Below, piece after piece: positions 8,544-17,321 of a stretch of DNA of 64,000 nt. The notes beneath the pieces are model-generated. The model saw only the letters and a program-made list of their open reading frames with translations, did no database searches and had not been told where the DNA came from. Each line of letters begins with the position of its first letter. Position 1 is the stretch's first letter. The stretch comes from Burkholderiales bacterium (GTDB lineage Bacteria > Pseudomonadota > Gammaproteobacteria > Burkholderiales > Burkholderiaceae_C). The stretch is from NCBI GenBank assembly GCA_016000265.1, contig JAECRL010000001.1, forward strand, positions 372,001 through 436,000, written 5' to 3'. Made by a program: the position numbers and the translations under genes.

Positions 8544-9710
8544 TCAGCGGCCGCCGCCCGCAGCCGCGGCCACCGTGGCCAGGGCGGCGAGGGTGTCGTC
8601 GGGGCGGGGGACGGTGGTTTGCTGGCTTTGCGCGATGGCGTCGGTGACCATGGATTGCAGCAGCTGGGTCTTGCGCGATTGGGGGTCGAAGTAGCGCGGC
8701 AGGCTGCGCTCGATCAGGCGCAGGTCGGCGGCGGCTTGCGCGCTTTGGCGGCTCATGAGGGCCAGGCGCGCGTTGAGCAGGCGCAACTTGATGTTCTCGC
8801 GCAGGAAGAAGGCTTGGTCGGGGGCCAGCAGCATCGCCTCGGGCTGCTGGATGCGCGTGATGCGCACCAGGCTGCGGGTCTCGGTCCAGACGGTCTGGGC
8901 GGCGCCCTTGCCCCAGTCGAGGATGGCGTGGCGCCAGCCGGATTCCGGGGCGCTGGCGGCGCCGCTCGCCGAAGCGGGGGGGGCTTTGTCTTTGGCGCCG
9001 GCAGCCGCACGCGTGGCCGGCACGGTGGCCAGGGCCAGCTCGGACTGGTTGAGCAGCGGGACCTCGTCGACCAGGCGCGCGGCCTCGTCGAGGCGGATGG
9101 TCAGGGTGTTGATGTCGATCACCCGGGTGGCGCGCACGCGATCGAGGTCTTTGGCCAGGGCGCGGCGGATGTTGTCCAGGCGAGGCTGGCGCGCGCGGGC
9201 CAGGCGGTCGTCGGCCGATTGGAGGGCGGCGATGAGGGGCTCGGCGCTGCCGGTCAGGGCGGTTTGCTGGCTGGCCACGCGCAGGCCGGCTTCGATGTCG
9301 AAGACGAGGTTTTCGTCGCGCGACAGGCTCAGGGTCTTGATCAGGTCTTCGACCTGGCTGCGCTGCAGCGCGACTTCGGTGAGTCGCGTCTCCAGCAGGG
9401 TGGTGCGGGCGGCCGCCTCACGCGAGAGTTCCTGGGCCTGGCGGGCGAGCACGCGCGCTTCGGTGGCCTGGCCTTGGCTGTCTTGCTGGCGGCGCACCAG
9501 CTCTTGCTCCAGGGATTGAACGCGCTTGTTGGTCTGCCAGGCCATCCAGCCGGCGCCAGCGGCGGCCACGCTCAGCACCAGGACGGCGATGCGGATCCAG
9601 CCGGGGCCGCTGGCGTCCGCGTCGTGCGCAGGGCTCAGGGCAGGGGGCGGCAACTCCACGTGGGACGACGCCGCCGGACTGGCGAGGGGGGTGGTAGAGG
9701 GTTCGCTCAC
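8544..9710 (-). CDS. hemX: HemX-family protein (uroporphyrinogen-III C-methyltransferase-like annotation)
   Basis: 388 residues from GTG 9708-9710. An N-terminal Pro/Ser/Ala-rich cytoplasmic tail is followed by one membrane helix (IRIAVLVLSVAAAGAGWMAW), a long coiled coil (KRVQSLEQELVRRQQ onward) and a periplasmic HemX domain. Databases often call this family uroporphyrinogen-III C-methyltransferase, but no SAM-binding site is visible; its role beside hemC/D/Y is structural or unknown. The GTG is preceded at 6 nt by TACAAT and there is no Shine-Dalgarno, which fits leaderless transcription; an ATG at 9764 is the alternative start. Confidence 0.82.
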   Translation of the reverse strand: MSEPSTTPLASPAASSHVELPPPALSPAHDADASGPGWIRIAVLVLSVAAAGAGWMAWQTNKRVQSLEQELVRRQQDSQGQATEARVLARQAQELSREAAARTTLLETRLTEVALQRSQVEDLIKTLSLSRDENLVFDIEAGLRVASQQTALTGSAEPLIAALQSADDRLARARQPRLDNIRRALAKDLDRVRATRVIDINTLTIRLDEAARLVDEVPLLNQSELALATVPATRAAAGAKDKAPPASASGAASAPESGWRHAILDWGKGAAQTVWTETRSLVRITRIQQPEAMLLAPDQAFFLRENIKLRLLNARLALMSRQSAQAAADLRLIERSLPRYFDPQSRKTQLLQSMVTDAIAQSQQTTVPRPDDTLAALATVAAAAGGGR

Positions 9711-9716
9711 GAATTC

Positions 9717-9722
9717 ATTGTA
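9717..9722 (-). promoter_or_regulatory. Putative -10 box 6 nt before the hemX GTG (leaderless geometry)
   Basis: TACAAT on the minus strand, then GAATTC, then the GTG start. No ribosome-binding site fits between. A start of transcription about 7 nt after the box would fall on the start codon. No good -35 is seen. Confidence 0.45.
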
Positions 9723-9769
9723 TCGACGCGGCCTGTTGCCGGCAGCGTCGATCGCATGGCCCATCGGGC

Positions 9770-10585
9770 TCAGGGGCTGGAACGTCGTGCTTGCACCACT
9801 GCTGCGAGTGTGGGCGCGCACAGGGTGACGTGCGTCAGGCCGAGCGCATGCGCGTGGTCGGCGATGCGGGGGTGGGTGCACAGGATGCGCATGGCGCGCG
9901 GATCGGGCCGCGGCTCACCCAGGGCGGGCAGGTGGGTGTCCAGGAAAAAGTCCAGCGCCTGGGAGCTGCTGAGCAGCCAGGCGTGCTGCTCAGGCTGGCT
10001 CAGCGCGGCGCGCGCGGCGGCCTGCTGGGCCGGGCTCCACCGGCCGGGGCCGCGTTGGTAGGCCTGAACGGCCTCGACTTGGGCGCCTTGGGCTCGCCAT
10101 CGGTCGCTCAGCCACTGGCGGCCTCGTGCGCCTTGGGCGTCGCCTCCGCTGACGATGGCCACCTGCTGGCCTCGCCAGTCCAGCGGGGCCAGCAGGGGCC
10201 ACAGGGCTTCGGAGTCGAACTGGGGGGCGTCGGACGCAGGGGAGACGATGTGCGCGGCGGTGAGGCCGTGTGGGGCGCCGGCTTCGAGCAGGGCCTGGGC
10301 GGTGCCGGGGCCGGGGGCGGAGGCCAGGGTCGAGGCGGGCCACACCAGGCCGTTCGGGCGCAGCTTGAAAAACCAGCTGACCGCCGCGGGGCTGACGAAC
10401 ATGAGCGCGCGATGCTGGGGCAGGGCCCGCCAGAGGCGCTCGACTCCGATGGCGTCGGGTGGGGCCTCGATGTCGATGAGGGGCAGCGCGTGGGCGGGCA
10501 CGCCGGCCTGGGTCAGCCTTTGGGCCCAGTCGCTGGCCTGGGGCTCGGGGCGGGTGACCAGCAGGCGCGGGCTGGGGGTGTTCAC
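9770..10585 (-). CDS. hemD: Uroporphyrinogen-III synthase
   Basis: 271 residues from GTG 10583-10585, placed 10 nt after the hemC stop. HemD cyclises hydroxymethylbilane with inversion of ring D to give uroporphyrinogen III. The family is poorly conserved in sequence but the shape fits: an N-terminal LLVTRPEPQASDWAQRL, central FVSPAAVSWFF and GPGTAQALLEAG, then VAIVSGGDAQGARGRQWLSD and the C-terminal LLSSSQALDFFL. Length is typical (about 250-270). The frame remains open further upstream through hemC, but that part is a shadow of hemC; the GTG just after the hemC stop is the sensible start. Confidence 0.9.
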   Translation of the reverse strand: MNTPSPRLLVTRPEPQASDWAQRLTQAGVPAHALPLIDIEAPPDAIGVERLWRALPQHRALMFVSPAAVSWFFKLRPNGLVWPASTLASAPGPGTAQALLEAGAPHGLTAAHIVSPASDAPQFDSEALWPLLAPLDWRGQQVAIVSGGDAQGARGRQWLSDRWRAQGAQVEAVQAYQRGPGRWSPAQQAAARAALSQPEQHAWLLSSSQALDFFLDTHLPALGEPRPDPRAMRILCTHPRIADHAHALGLTHVTLCAPTLAAVVQARRSSP

Positions 10586-10595
10586 AGGGCCGTGT

Positions 10596-11540
10596 TCACA
10601 GGGCGGCGAGCCAGGCGGGGCCGGCGGCGGCCTGGAGTTCGGTGGCCACGCTGCGTCCCAGGGCCTCGGCGTCGGCGAGGGTGTCGAGGGCCTGGCTGCG
10701 CTCGGCGGCCACCAACTGGCCGTGTTCGGGGTGGCCCAGGCGGGCACGCAGGCGCAACCGGTCGCCTTGCCAGTCGGCGTAGGCGGCCAGGGGCATGGAG
10801 CAGCTGCCGCCGAGGGCGCGGGAGACGGCCCGCTCGGCGGCTGCGGCCAGCCAGGTGGGGGCGTGGGCGAGCGCGGCCAGGGCGTCGGCCAGCTCACCCG
10901 GGCCCTGGCGGATTTCCAGGCCCAGCGCACCTTGTCCGGCGGCGGGCAGCATGAGTTCGGGCTCGATGTGCTGGCGGATGCGATCGGCCAGCCCCAGGCG
11001 TTTGAGGCCGGCGGCGGCCAGCACGATGGCGTCGTACTGGCCTTCGTCGAGCTTGCGCAAGCGGGTGTCGAGGTTGCCGCGCAGGGGTTCGATGCGCAGG
11101 TCGGGGCGCAGCGCGCGCAGCTGTGCCAGGCGACGCAGGCTGGAGGTGCCGACCACCGCGCCGGGGGGCAGGGCTTGCAGCGAGGCGTGGTGGGGGCAGA
11201 CGAGCGCGTCGCGCGGGTCTTCGCGCTCCAGGACGGCGGCGAGCGTGAAGCCGGCGGGCAGCTCCATGGGGACGTCTTTGAGGGAGTGCACGGCCAGGTG
11301 GGCGCGGCCTTCTTCGAGGGCGACTTCCAGCTCCTTGACGAACAGGCCTTTGCCGCCGACTTTGGAGAGGGCGCGGTCGAGGATCTGGTCACCCTGGGTG
11401 GTCATGCCCAGCAGGCTGACGGCGCGGCCGGTGCGCGATTGCAGCAGGTCGCGGACGTGCTCAGCCTGCCAGAGGGCGAGGCGGCTTTCGCGGGTGGCGA
11501 TGACCCAGGGGGTGGGGGAGGGGGATGCAGCGCAAGACAT
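10596..11540 (-). CDS. hemC: Porphobilinogen deaminase (hydroxymethylbilane synthase)
   Basis: 314 residues. It polymerises four porphobilinogens into hydroxymethylbilane using a dipyrromethane cofactor bound to a Cys. Signatures: [16 protein letters not shown] at the N-terminus, KGLFVKELE with [12 protein letters not shown] (active-site region with the catalytic Asp area), [21 protein letters not shown], and [10 protein letters not shown] carrying the cofactor-binding Cys. First gene of the hem operon. A TAGCAT box (11547-11552, minus strand) lies 6 nt before the ATG and no Shine-Dalgarno is visible, another possible leaderless start, although weaker than that of hemX. Confidence 0.96.
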   Translation of the reverse strand: MSCAASPSPTPWVIATRESRLALWQAEHVRDLLQSRTGRAVSLLGMTTQGDQILDRALSKVGGKGLFVKELEVALEEGRAHLAVHSLKDVPMELPAGFTLAAVLEREDPRDALVCPHHASLQALPPGAVVGTSSLRRLAQLRALRPDLRIEPLRGNLDTRLRKLDEGQYDAIVLAAAGLKRLGLADRIRQHIEPELMLPAAGQGALGLEIRQGPGELADALAALAHAPTWLAAAAERAVSRALGGSCSMPLAAYADWQGDRLRLRARLGHPEHGQLVAAERSQALDTLADAEALGRSVATELQAAAGPAWLAAL

Positions 11541-11567
11541 CCGCCGATGCTATCAGCCAGAAAGCGA

Positions 11568-12299
11568 TCAGCCAGCCAGCACGATGCGCCGCTTCTGCGT
11601 CTGGTTGATGTAGTGCTGCAGGCTGCGATCCTGACCATCCAGGCTGGCGAACTCGCAGCCCAGGCGACTGCCGCGGGCCTCGGGCTGCAGCGCGGTGACG
11701 TGGTGGATGAGCAAGGAGACGTCCAGCTGGGTTTCGGCGTCCAGCTTGAGGCTGCATTGGTTGACGCGCACGCCGGCGTCGATCGCCGGCACGTTCTCGG
11801 GCAGGAACAGCGCCACGCCGCTGAGGCTGACGTCGAGCACCCGAAGGGCGACCTTCATGTCGGGCATGGCGGGGTGGCGGAACTCCGCGACCGGGCCGGG
11901 GTTGGAGAAGGGCTGGACGCGGAAGGCGGAGCGTCGCTGGAAGCGAAACACCTCCCGTGGCAGGCGGGCGTTGAGCACGTCGATGCGACCGCCTCGCACG
12001 TGAACCAGGCCTTCGAGCTCGAACTGCACCTTGATGCGGTCGAGGTAGGCCACGGCCTGCAGCTCGTCGGACTCCAGCAGGGTCTGCAGGGCCGAGTCGG
12101 CGCCGTCGGCGCTGAAGGAGATGAGCCCGCGCGGGGAGTCGATGCCCCACAGCAGCGTCGTGTAGCTGACGCCATCCGGGCCGCTGAGGGTGATGAGGGC
12201 GCGTTCGGCCTCCATGCGCCGCAGCAGGTCCTCGATCTCGGAGGTGGCGCTGATGCGGTAGTCGTCCAAGGCGTGGCTGGCTGAGAGTGACATCGGCAT
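11568..12299 (-). CDS. YcgR-like flagellar brake protein (PilZ domain)
   Basis: 243 residues in the two-domain YcgR layout: an N-terminal YcgR domain (about 10-110) and a C-terminal PilZ domain. The c-di-GMP site is present: RRSAFRV (RxxxR-like, about 124-130) and the second motif DVSLSGVALF. In enterobacteria such proteins bind the flagellar motor on c-di-GMP binding and slow it. Position after fliT in the fliD-fliS-fliT block supports a motility role. The start is ATG 12297-12299; ATG 12291-12293 is nearly as likely. It follows fliT by 19 nt and probably shares its transcript. Confidence 0.82.
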   Translation of the reverse strand: MPMSLSASHALDDYRISATSEIEDLLRRMEAERALITLSGPDGVSYTTLLWGIDSPRGLISFSADGADSALQTLLESDELQAVAYLDRIKVQFELEGLVHVRGGRIDVLNARLPREVFRFQRRSAFRVQPFSNPGPVAEFRHPAMPDMKVALRVLDVSLSGVALFLPENVPAIDAGVRVNQCSLKLDAETQLDVSLLIHHVTALQPEARGSRLGCEFASLDGQDRSLQHYINQTQKRRIVLAG

Positions 12300-12318
12300 G
12301 GTGGACGGGGGGTGAGCG

Positions 12319-12660
12319 TCAATGCACCTTGCCGGCTTCGCTGCCCATCATGGAGCCCAGCTCGTTGATCCAGGGCTCGGCGAGGTGGCGGATTTCGGCG
12401 TCGTTGACCAGGATGCGCTGCATGATGCGCGACTTCAGGGCCTGTTCGGCCTGGCCCATGGGGTGCTCGGCCGAGGCGTGCTTGAGCTGCGAGATCAACA
12501 CGGCGCAGGCGCCTTCGAGCTTGACCACGCGGTCCCAGTCGCCCCCGCGGGCGGCGGTGAGCATGTCCAGGCTGGCGTGCTCGATGGCTTCGTAGTAGCT
12601 CAGCAGGTTGCCGGCCACGGCGTCGTCGTCGAGGGTGGTGATGAGTTCAGGGGCGTTCAT
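12319..12660 (-). CDS. fliT: Flagellar export chaperone FliT-like protein
   Basis: 113 residues, all helical in appearance (LLSYYEAIEHASLDMLTAA, then a long amphipathic region with SRIMQRILVNDAEIRHLAEPW). FliT proteins chaperone the cap protein FliD and, in enterobacteria, restrain FlhDC. The family is weakly conserved; assignment rests on length, helical content and position immediately after fliS. The ATG overlaps the fliS stop as ATGA (12657-12660), which fixes the start against a longer in-frame option that has no counterpart in the family. Confidence 0.78.
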   Translation of the reverse strand: MNAPELITTLDDDAVAGNLLSYYEAIEHASLDMLTAARGGDWDRVVKLEGACAVLISQLKHASAEHPMGQAEQALKSRIMQRILVNDAEIRHLAEPWINELGSMMGSEAGKVH

Positions 12661-13124
12661 GCGCGGACCTCCACCGATCGGTTGCCAATGGCCTCGGACT
12701 GGGCCGGGGCGATGTTCAGCCAGGCCTCGCGGATGGGCTCCATCAGCTGCTGGCACTCGTCGAGGATGGCCTCGTCGTTCTTCAGGTTGGCCTGGGTCAG
12801 GCGCAGGCTGATGTAGGTGTAGAGCGCGTGCAGGTTCTGGGCGATCTCGCCACCGGCGTTGAGGTCCAGCGCGGCTTTCAGGCCTTCGTCGACGATGCGA
12901 ACGGCGCGGCTGAGGGCTTGCGCTTTGACGCCGATGTCCTTGCTGCGCATGCCGCCGCGGCCTTCGGCCAGGGCGTCGAAGAAGCCTTCGATGAGCAGCT
13001 TGACGAGCTGGTGTGGCGAGGCGCCGCTGACGCTGGTCTCGACCCCGACTTGCCGGTAGAGGCCGGACATGCTGCGGTCGCCTGCGGGGATGGGGCGGGA
13101 GAAGGGGCTGGCAGGTGCGTACAT
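12657..13124 (-). CDS. fliS: Flagellar export chaperone FliS
   Basis: 155 residues. FliS binds the C-terminus of flagellin in the cytoplasm and prevents premature polymerisation. Diagnostic stretches: YRQVGVETSVSGASPHQLVKLLIEGF near the N-terminus (positions about 25-50), AVRIVDEGLKAALDLNAGGEIAQNL and ALYTYISLRLTQANLKND. The ATG at 13122-13124 was preferred to one at 13202 because family members start just before the Tyr-rich region and because a FliA-type promoter (13159-13185) lies between. It overlaps fliT by 4 nt. Confidence 0.93.
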   Translation of the reverse strand: MYAPASPFSRPIPAGDRSMSGLYRQVGVETSVSGASPHQLVKLLIEGFFDALAEGRGGMRSKDIGVKAQALSRAVRIVDEGLKAALDLNAGGEIAQNLHALYTYISLRLTQANLKNDEAILDECQQLMEPIREAWLNIAPAQSEAIGNRSVEVRA

Positions 13125-13158
13125 CTTCAAGCTCTGCAAGGTGACTGTGTTGTTCAAG

Positions 13159-13185
13159 TTATCGACGCAAGCCTGGAAACCTTGA
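13159..13185 (-). promoter_or_regulatory. FliA (sigma-28)-type promoter of fliS-fliT
   Basis: On the minus strand TCAA (13182-13185), 15 bases, then GTCGATAA (13159-13166). The sigma-28 consensus is TAAA-N15-GCCGATAA, so the -10 has one mismatch. The predicted transcript starts about 30 nt before the fliS ATG. Confidence 0.65.
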
Positions 13186-13230
13186 CTGTTTGAGTCGAGC
13201 AAGAAGTGAGGAACTCACCCCCTTCTTGAC

Positions 13231-14673
13231 TCAACTGTTTTTGCTCAATGCAGCGAGCTGGGCGCTGACGTAGCTGGAGAGGCCGTTGAGTTTGGCGATG
13301 CTGCTGTCCAGCGCCGTGTACTGGGCGCGCAAGCGGGCTTCGACCAGGCTCACGCGCTTGTCGATGCGCTCGATCTGGTCCTTGTTGCGCTCGATGGTGC
13401 TCTTGATGCCGTCGGTGCGCGAGCTGATGGCGCCGTCGGAGCCCAGCAGCAGCTTGGTCATGTTGCGGATGCGCTGGGCCATGCCGTTCTTGTTGGCGTC
13501 GGCCTCGTCGCTGTTGCCGAAGAACTTCTGCAACTCGGTCGGGTTCTTCATGGCTTCGTTGAACTTGGTGCTCTTCATCGCCAGCGTGCCGTCTTTGTTG
13601 ATGTCGATGCCGATGTCCGACAGGCGCGAGAACACGCTGGAGGCCGTGGTGCTGCTGCCCACCAGGCTGCGCACCTGCGACAGCAGGCCGCGGGCCGTGG
13701 AGTCGCCCTGGAGCGGGCCGGCCGTCTTGGAGGCCTCGTCGTAGAGCGTTTGCGTGCGGATGGTGCTGACGACGCTGTTGTACGAGGCGATGAAGTCGTT
13801 GACGCCCTTGGTGATGCTGGCGGTGTCTTGCTCGATGGTGAGGTTGGCCGGGGTGGTCGTGACCTTCTTGAGCTGCAGCGTGACGCCGTCGACGACGTCG
13901 TTGAGCGTGTTCTTGGCCGAGGACACGTTCAGGCCGTTGATGGTGGCCTTGGCGTTCTGGGCCTCTTGAGAGCGGGTCATGTTGCTCGTGGCGCCGGTCG
14001 AGGCGTCGTAGGCGAGGTCCGACAGGCCCGGGGCGCCGGATTCCGTCACGCTGACCTTGAAGGCGTTTTCTTCGCCGGACTGGCCCCGCATCACCAGGCG
14101 GCTGCCGGAGGCGTCGTTGACGATGGAGGCGGTGATGCCCGCGTTGGCCGTGTTAATGCGGTCGCGGATCTTCTCCAGCGTGTTGTCGCCGGGGCCGATC
14201 GAGATGTCCACCGCCGTGGCCGCGACCTTGGCGTTGAAGGTCACCGCCGGCGGGGCGACGTTGTTGTTGAGCGAGTAGGTGCCGAGCTCGATGCGCAGCG
14301 TGCCCTCGCCGACCGGGTCGGTTTTGGCCGTGAAGGCCTTGGAGGCGATGTACTGCTCCTTGGCCAGCTGCGTGACGTTGACCGAGTAGCTGCCGGGTGC
14401 AGCCAGGCTGCTGGTGCTGACGCTGACGGCGGTGTCGTCGCTCGAGCTGCCTTTGGTGGCGTTCCAGAAGGTGGCGTCCGTGAGCTTGCCTGCGGCGTCT
14501 TGCAGCGCGGAGAAGTTGCTCTGGATCTTGCCCCAGGTCGACACCTTGGTCTCCAGCTTGGAGTTCAGGCTGGTGAGGTCGGTGGCGGGTTTTTTCTCGA
14601 GCGCAACCAGTTGGGTCACGATCGTTTCAGCGTCCAGGCCGCTGCCTACGCCGAGTGAACTCAAGGAGGCCAT
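13231..14673 (-). CDS. fliD: Flagellar filament cap protein FliD
   Basis: 480 residues. The cap at the filament tip folds incoming flagellin. N-terminal FliD_N: LSSLGVGSGLDAETIVTQLV and LETKVSTWGKIQSNFSALQD; central D2/D3-like domain (about 80-270); C-terminal FliD_C with FIASYNSVVSTIRTQT, the GPLQGDSTARGLLSQVRSLV motif and DIGIDINKDGTLA, then a coiled coil reaching the end (SSYVSAQLAAL). Length is normal. AGAGGA lies about 8 nt before the ATG. A FliA-type promoter lies upstream at 14735-14761. Confidence 0.95.
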   Translation of the reverse strand: MASLSSLGVGSGLDAETIVTQLVALEKKPATDLTSLNSKLETKVSTWGKIQSNFSALQDAAGKLTDATFWNATKGSSSDDTAVSVSTSSLAAPGSYSVNVTQLAKEQYIASKAFTAKTDPVGEGTLRIELGTYSLNNNVAPPAVTFNAKVAATAVDISIGPGDNTLEKIRDRINTANAGITASIVNDASGSRLVMRGQSGEENAFKVSVTESGAPGLSDLAYDASTGATSNMTRSQEAQNAKATINGLNVSSAKNTLNDVVDGVTLQLKKVTTTPANLTIEQDTASITKGVNDFIASYNSVVSTIRTQTLYDEASKTAGPLQGDSTARGLLSQVRSLVGSSTTASSVFSRLSDIGIDINKDGTLAMKSTKFNEAMKNPTELQKFFGNSDEADANKNGMAQRIRNMTKLLLGSDGAISSRTDGIKSTIERNKDQIERIDKRVSLVEARLRAQYTALDSSIAKLNGLSSYVSAQLAALSKNS

Positions 14674-14734
14674 GGTGTGTTCCTCTCAATGCACAAGCGC
14701 CCGGGAGACCCCTTTGGTCACCCAGACGCCGTGC

Positions 14735-14761
14735 TCATCGGTTTCTGGCAGCAAAACTTGA
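14735..14761 (-). promoter_or_regulatory. FliA (sigma-28)-type promoter of fliD
   Basis: On the minus strand TCAAGTTT (starting at 14761), then ACCGATGA at 14735-14742; TCAA to the -10 octamer is exactly 15 bases. The -10 matches GCCGATAA at 6 of 8. The start would lie about 55 nt before the fliD ATG. Confidence 0.65.
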
Positions 14762-14797
14762 TGCCGTGTTGCGCCGATGCGTGACTTTGTGGCGCGA

Positions 14798-15742
14798 TCA
14801 GCGACCCAGGAGGCTCAACACCTGCTGTGGCAGCTGGTTGGCCTGCGCCACCATCGCGGTGCCGGCCTGCTGCAGGATCTGCGATCGAGACAGGTTGGCG
14901 GTCTCTGCGGCGAAGTCGGCGTCCATGATCCGGCCGCGTGCGGCGGCCTGGTTTTCCACGCTGACTTGCAGGTTGGCGATCACGGCTTCGAAGCGGTTCT
15001 GCGAGGCACCGAAGTTGGCGCGCTTGTCGTTGACCACGTTGAGCGCGAAGTCGATGGCGTTGATGGCCGCGTCGATCTGGTTGACGCTGGCCGCCGAACC
15101 GCTGGTTCCAGTTGCGGCGCCACCGATGGCCACGCCGTTGGTGCCATCCCACTGCGCGGTGATGGTGGCAATCAACTCTTTTTCACCTGCGGTGGTGGTG
15201 GGGGCGGTCAGGGAACCAGCCAGGGTGGCGGCGCCTCCTCCGAGCTCGGAGCTGTTGATGTCGATGCGGTCGGTGGTGTCGGTGCCCGCGCCCACCTGGA
15301 AGGACAGGGAGGTGGCGGCGCCGCTGGCGAACAGGGCTTGGCCGTTGAATTTGGTGTTCTTGACCGTTCGGTCGATTTCTTCCTGCAACTGCTTGAATTC
15401 TTTTTGCAGGTTCTCGCGGTCGCCAGCGCTGTTGGTGGCGTTGCGAGACTGCACGGCCAGCTCACGCATGCGCTGCAGGTTGTCGCCGATTTTGCCGAGT
15501 GCGCCTTCAGCGGTCTGCGCCAGCGAGATGCCGTCGTTGGCGTTGCGGATGGCGACGTTCATGCCGCGCACCTGGGTGTTCATCCGCTCGGCGATGGCCA
15601 GGCCGGCTGCGTCGTCCTTGGCGGAGTTGACGCGCAAGCCGGAGGACAGGCGCTGCATGGACGTCGCCAGAGAGGTCTGCGACAAATTCAGGTTCCGCTG
15701 TGCATTCAGCGAGACGATGTTGGTGTTGATCGTTTGGGGCAT
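14798..15742 (-). CDS. fliC: Flagellin (first copy, fliD-proximal)
   Basis: 314 residues, a short flagellin with conserved D0/D1 ends and a small middle. N-terminal [39 protein letters not shown] and [21 protein letters not shown]-terminal [17 protein letters not shown] and [29 protein letters not shown]. The D2/D3-like central part (about 175-225) is the most variable and is where glycosylated Ser/Thr usually sit; it is rich in Ser and Thr ([14 protein letters not shown]). TAGGAG lies 7 nt before the ATG. Closely related to the second flagellin upstream. Confidence 0.95.
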   Translation of the reverse strand: MPQTINTNIVSLNAQRNLNLSQTSLATSMQRLSSGLRVNSAKDDAAGLAIAERMNTQVRGMNVAIRNANDGISLAQTAEGALGKIGDNLQRMRELAVQSRNATNSAGDRENLQKEFKQLQEEIDRTVKNTKFNGQALFASGAATSLSFQVGAGTDTTDRIDINSSELGGGAATLAGSLTAPTTTAGEKELIATITAQWDGTNGVAIGGAATGTSGSAASVNQIDAAINAIDFALNVVNDKRANFGASQNRFEAVIANLQVSVENQAAARGRIMDADFAAETANLSRSQILQQAGTAMVAQANQLPQQVLSLLGR

Positions 15743-15922
15743 GTTGCACTCCTAAAGATTCGAGAGACTCCCGGCTCACAAGCCGGCCGGCTTTGTTCAA
15801 GCTGGCCAAAGACTGACGGAGTTCTCTGACCTGTGAAGTGATGTTCGGTCAATTCCGGTCTGTGCAAAAACGCGATGTGCGGCGGTTTCCGCCCCCAATT
15901 CGAAACTTGCTTCACGCCATGG

Positions 15923-15945
15923 AAAAAGCCGCCCCGGAGGGCGGC
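15923..15945 (-). terminator. Rho-independent terminator after the second flagellin
   Basis: A 7-bp G+C stem (GCCGCCC/GGGCGGC, 15928-15934 with 15939-15945), a four-base loop and, in minus-strand sense, five Us (15923-15927). It separates the two flagellin transcripts. Confidence 0.85.
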
Positions 15946-15975
15946 TTGTCTGCGTGCCTGGCGGCTGGGGCGAGG

Positions 15976-16917
15976 TCAGCGCAGCAGAGACAGGACCTGC
16001 TGAGGCAACTGGTTGGCCTGCGCCACCATCGCCGTGCCCGCCTGCTGCAGGATCTGGGCACGAGAGAGGTTCGAGGTTTCCGTCGCGAAGTCGGCGTCCA
16101 CGATCCGGCCGCGAGCGGCTGCCTGGTTCTCGATGTTGGTCTGCAGGTTGCCGATCACGGCCTCGAAGCGGTTCTGCGAGGCACCGAAGTTGGCGCGCTT
16201 GTTGTTGACCAGGTCCAGCGCCTTGTCGATGGCGTTGATGGCGGCGTCGACCTGGCTGACGCTGGCGACGTTGGCCGCGCAACCGGAGGCACCGCCGCCG
16301 ATCGAGATGCCGTTGGTGCCGTCCCAGTTGGAGACCACGGTGGCAACCAGCTCCTTCTCACCTGCCGTGTTGGTCGGGGTGGTCAGCGAGCCGGCCGCGG
16401 TGGCGGTGCCGCCACCCAGCTCAGCGCCTTCGATGGTGATGCGGTCGGTGGTGTCGGTGCCGGCGCCCACCTGGAAGGAAATCTGGGTCGAGGCGCCGCT
16501 TGCGAACATCGCCGTGCCGTTGAACTTCGTGCTCTTGACGGTGCGATCGATTTCAGCCTGCAGTTCCTTGAATTCCTTTTGCAGGTTTTCGCGGTCACCC
16601 GAGCTGTTGGTGGCGTTGCGGGACTGGACAGCCAGTTCACGCATGCGCTGCAGGTTGTCGCCGATCTTGCCGAGCGCGCCTTCAGCGGTCTGCGCCAGCG
16701 AGATGCCGTCGTTGGCGTTGCGAACCGCGACGTTCATGCCCTTGACCTGGGCGCTCATGCGCTCCGAGATGGCCAGGCCGGCGGCGTCGTCCTTGGCGGA
16801 GTTCACACGCAGACCTGAGGACAGGCGCTGCATGGACATGGCCAGGCTCGACTGCGAGCTGGAGAGGTTGCGCTGAGCATTCAGCGAAGCGATGTTGGTG
16901 TTGACAGAGGCGGCCAT
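15976..16917 (-). CDS. fliC: Flagellin (second copy, outer)
   Basis: 313 residues. N-terminus [20 protein letters not shown] and [21 protein letters not shown]-terminus [20 protein letters not shown] and [20 protein letters not shown]. It aligns with the first flagellin along its whole length, with most differences at residues 175-235 (here GSLTTPTNTAGEKELVATVV, then GISIGGGASGCAANVASVSQ). A Cys in that loop is unusual for a secreted flagellin. AGGA lies 8 nt before the ATG. It has its own terminator and two candidate FliA promoters upstream, so it can be expressed apart from the first copy. Confidence 0.95.
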   Translation of the reverse strand: MAASVNTNIASLNAQRNLSSSQSSLAMSMQRLSSGLRVNSAKDDAAGLAISERMSAQVKGMNVAVRNANDGISLAQTAEGALGKIGDNLQRMRELAVQSRNATNSSGDRENLQKEFKELQAEIDRTVKSTKFNGTAMFASGASTQISFQVGAGTDTTDRITIEGAELGGGTATAAGSLTTPTNTAGEKELVATVVSNWDGTNGISIGGGASGCAANVASVSQVDAAINAIDKALDLVNNKRANFGASQNRFEAVIGNLQTNIENQAAARGRIVDADFATETSNLSRAQILQQAGTAMVAQANQLPQQVLSLLR

Positions 16918-17101
16918 GATGTGATCCTTTGGCGGTGATGACTACCCGGCAATAGCGCCGGCGAACAAGTGCTGTCTGGTCTTGCAACCTTTTCAGCTTG
17001 ACCTGCCCGACGCTAGTCAGCCCTTGGGCCTGTGTGGCGTTCCCACTTCAGGCCTTGGCCGGCTAACCGGACCCCGGAAGTTGTTGTTTCCGTTGGACCT
17101 G

Positions 17102-17129
17102 TTATCGAAGCCTTCCGGCCGTTTCTTGA
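17102..17129 (-). promoter_or_regulatory. Candidate FliA-type promoter (proximal) of flagellin 2
   Basis: On the minus strand TCAA (17126-17129), 16 bases, TTCGATAA (17102-17109), six of eight -10 bases matching. The spacing is one longer than in the other copies. The leader would be about 180 nt. Confidence 0.4.
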
Positions 17130-17219
17130 GTGAATTTTTCTCGTTTCCTGTGCCCAATCGCATCGGGGCTGCTTGACGGGGAGGCGAGATCGGTTCTTGG
17201 GAATTTGAAATGGCACTCG

Positions 17220-17246
17220 TTTTCGGCGCATATGCCGGCTTCTTGA
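17220..17246 (-). promoter_or_regulatory. Candidate FliA-type promoter (distal) of flagellin 2
   Basis: On the minus strand TCAA (17243-17246), 15 bases, GCCGAAAA (17220-17227), seven of eight -10 bases matching and the same spacing as at fliD and fliS. The leader would be about 300 nt, which is long. Confidence 0.45.
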
Positions 17247-17321
17247 GGCCAATCTGTTTCTAGACTGGCTCGGCCGCTCCGCACGTTCCTGGCGGGGTGA
17301 TTCACATGCCAAGGTGCCCCC

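Larger units (their letters stand above)
16918..17321. other. 404-bp divergent intergenic region between flagellin 2 and the glycosylation cluster
   Basis: No gene is visible. It holds two FliA-like promoters facing the flagellin (17102-17129 and 17220-17246). A small inverted repeat CCGG-CTAA-CCGG lies near 17059-17070. No convincing sigma-70, sigma-54 or FliA promoter facing the plus-strand cluster was found. Local G+C is below that of its surroundings at 17120-17260. Confidence 0.7.

Noticed and set aside
15841..15975. FliA promoter for the first flagellin (CAAGTTT followed by GCGGAAAC, minus strand)
   Set aside because: The -10 matches only about 5 of 8 and the spacing is one shorter than in the other copies; the GGCGG-AAA-CCGCC inverted repeat there may be unrelated.
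17200..17230. Sigma-54 promoter (TGGCAC at 17211) before the glycosylation cluster
   Set aside because: The -12 GC is not at the required distance from GG.
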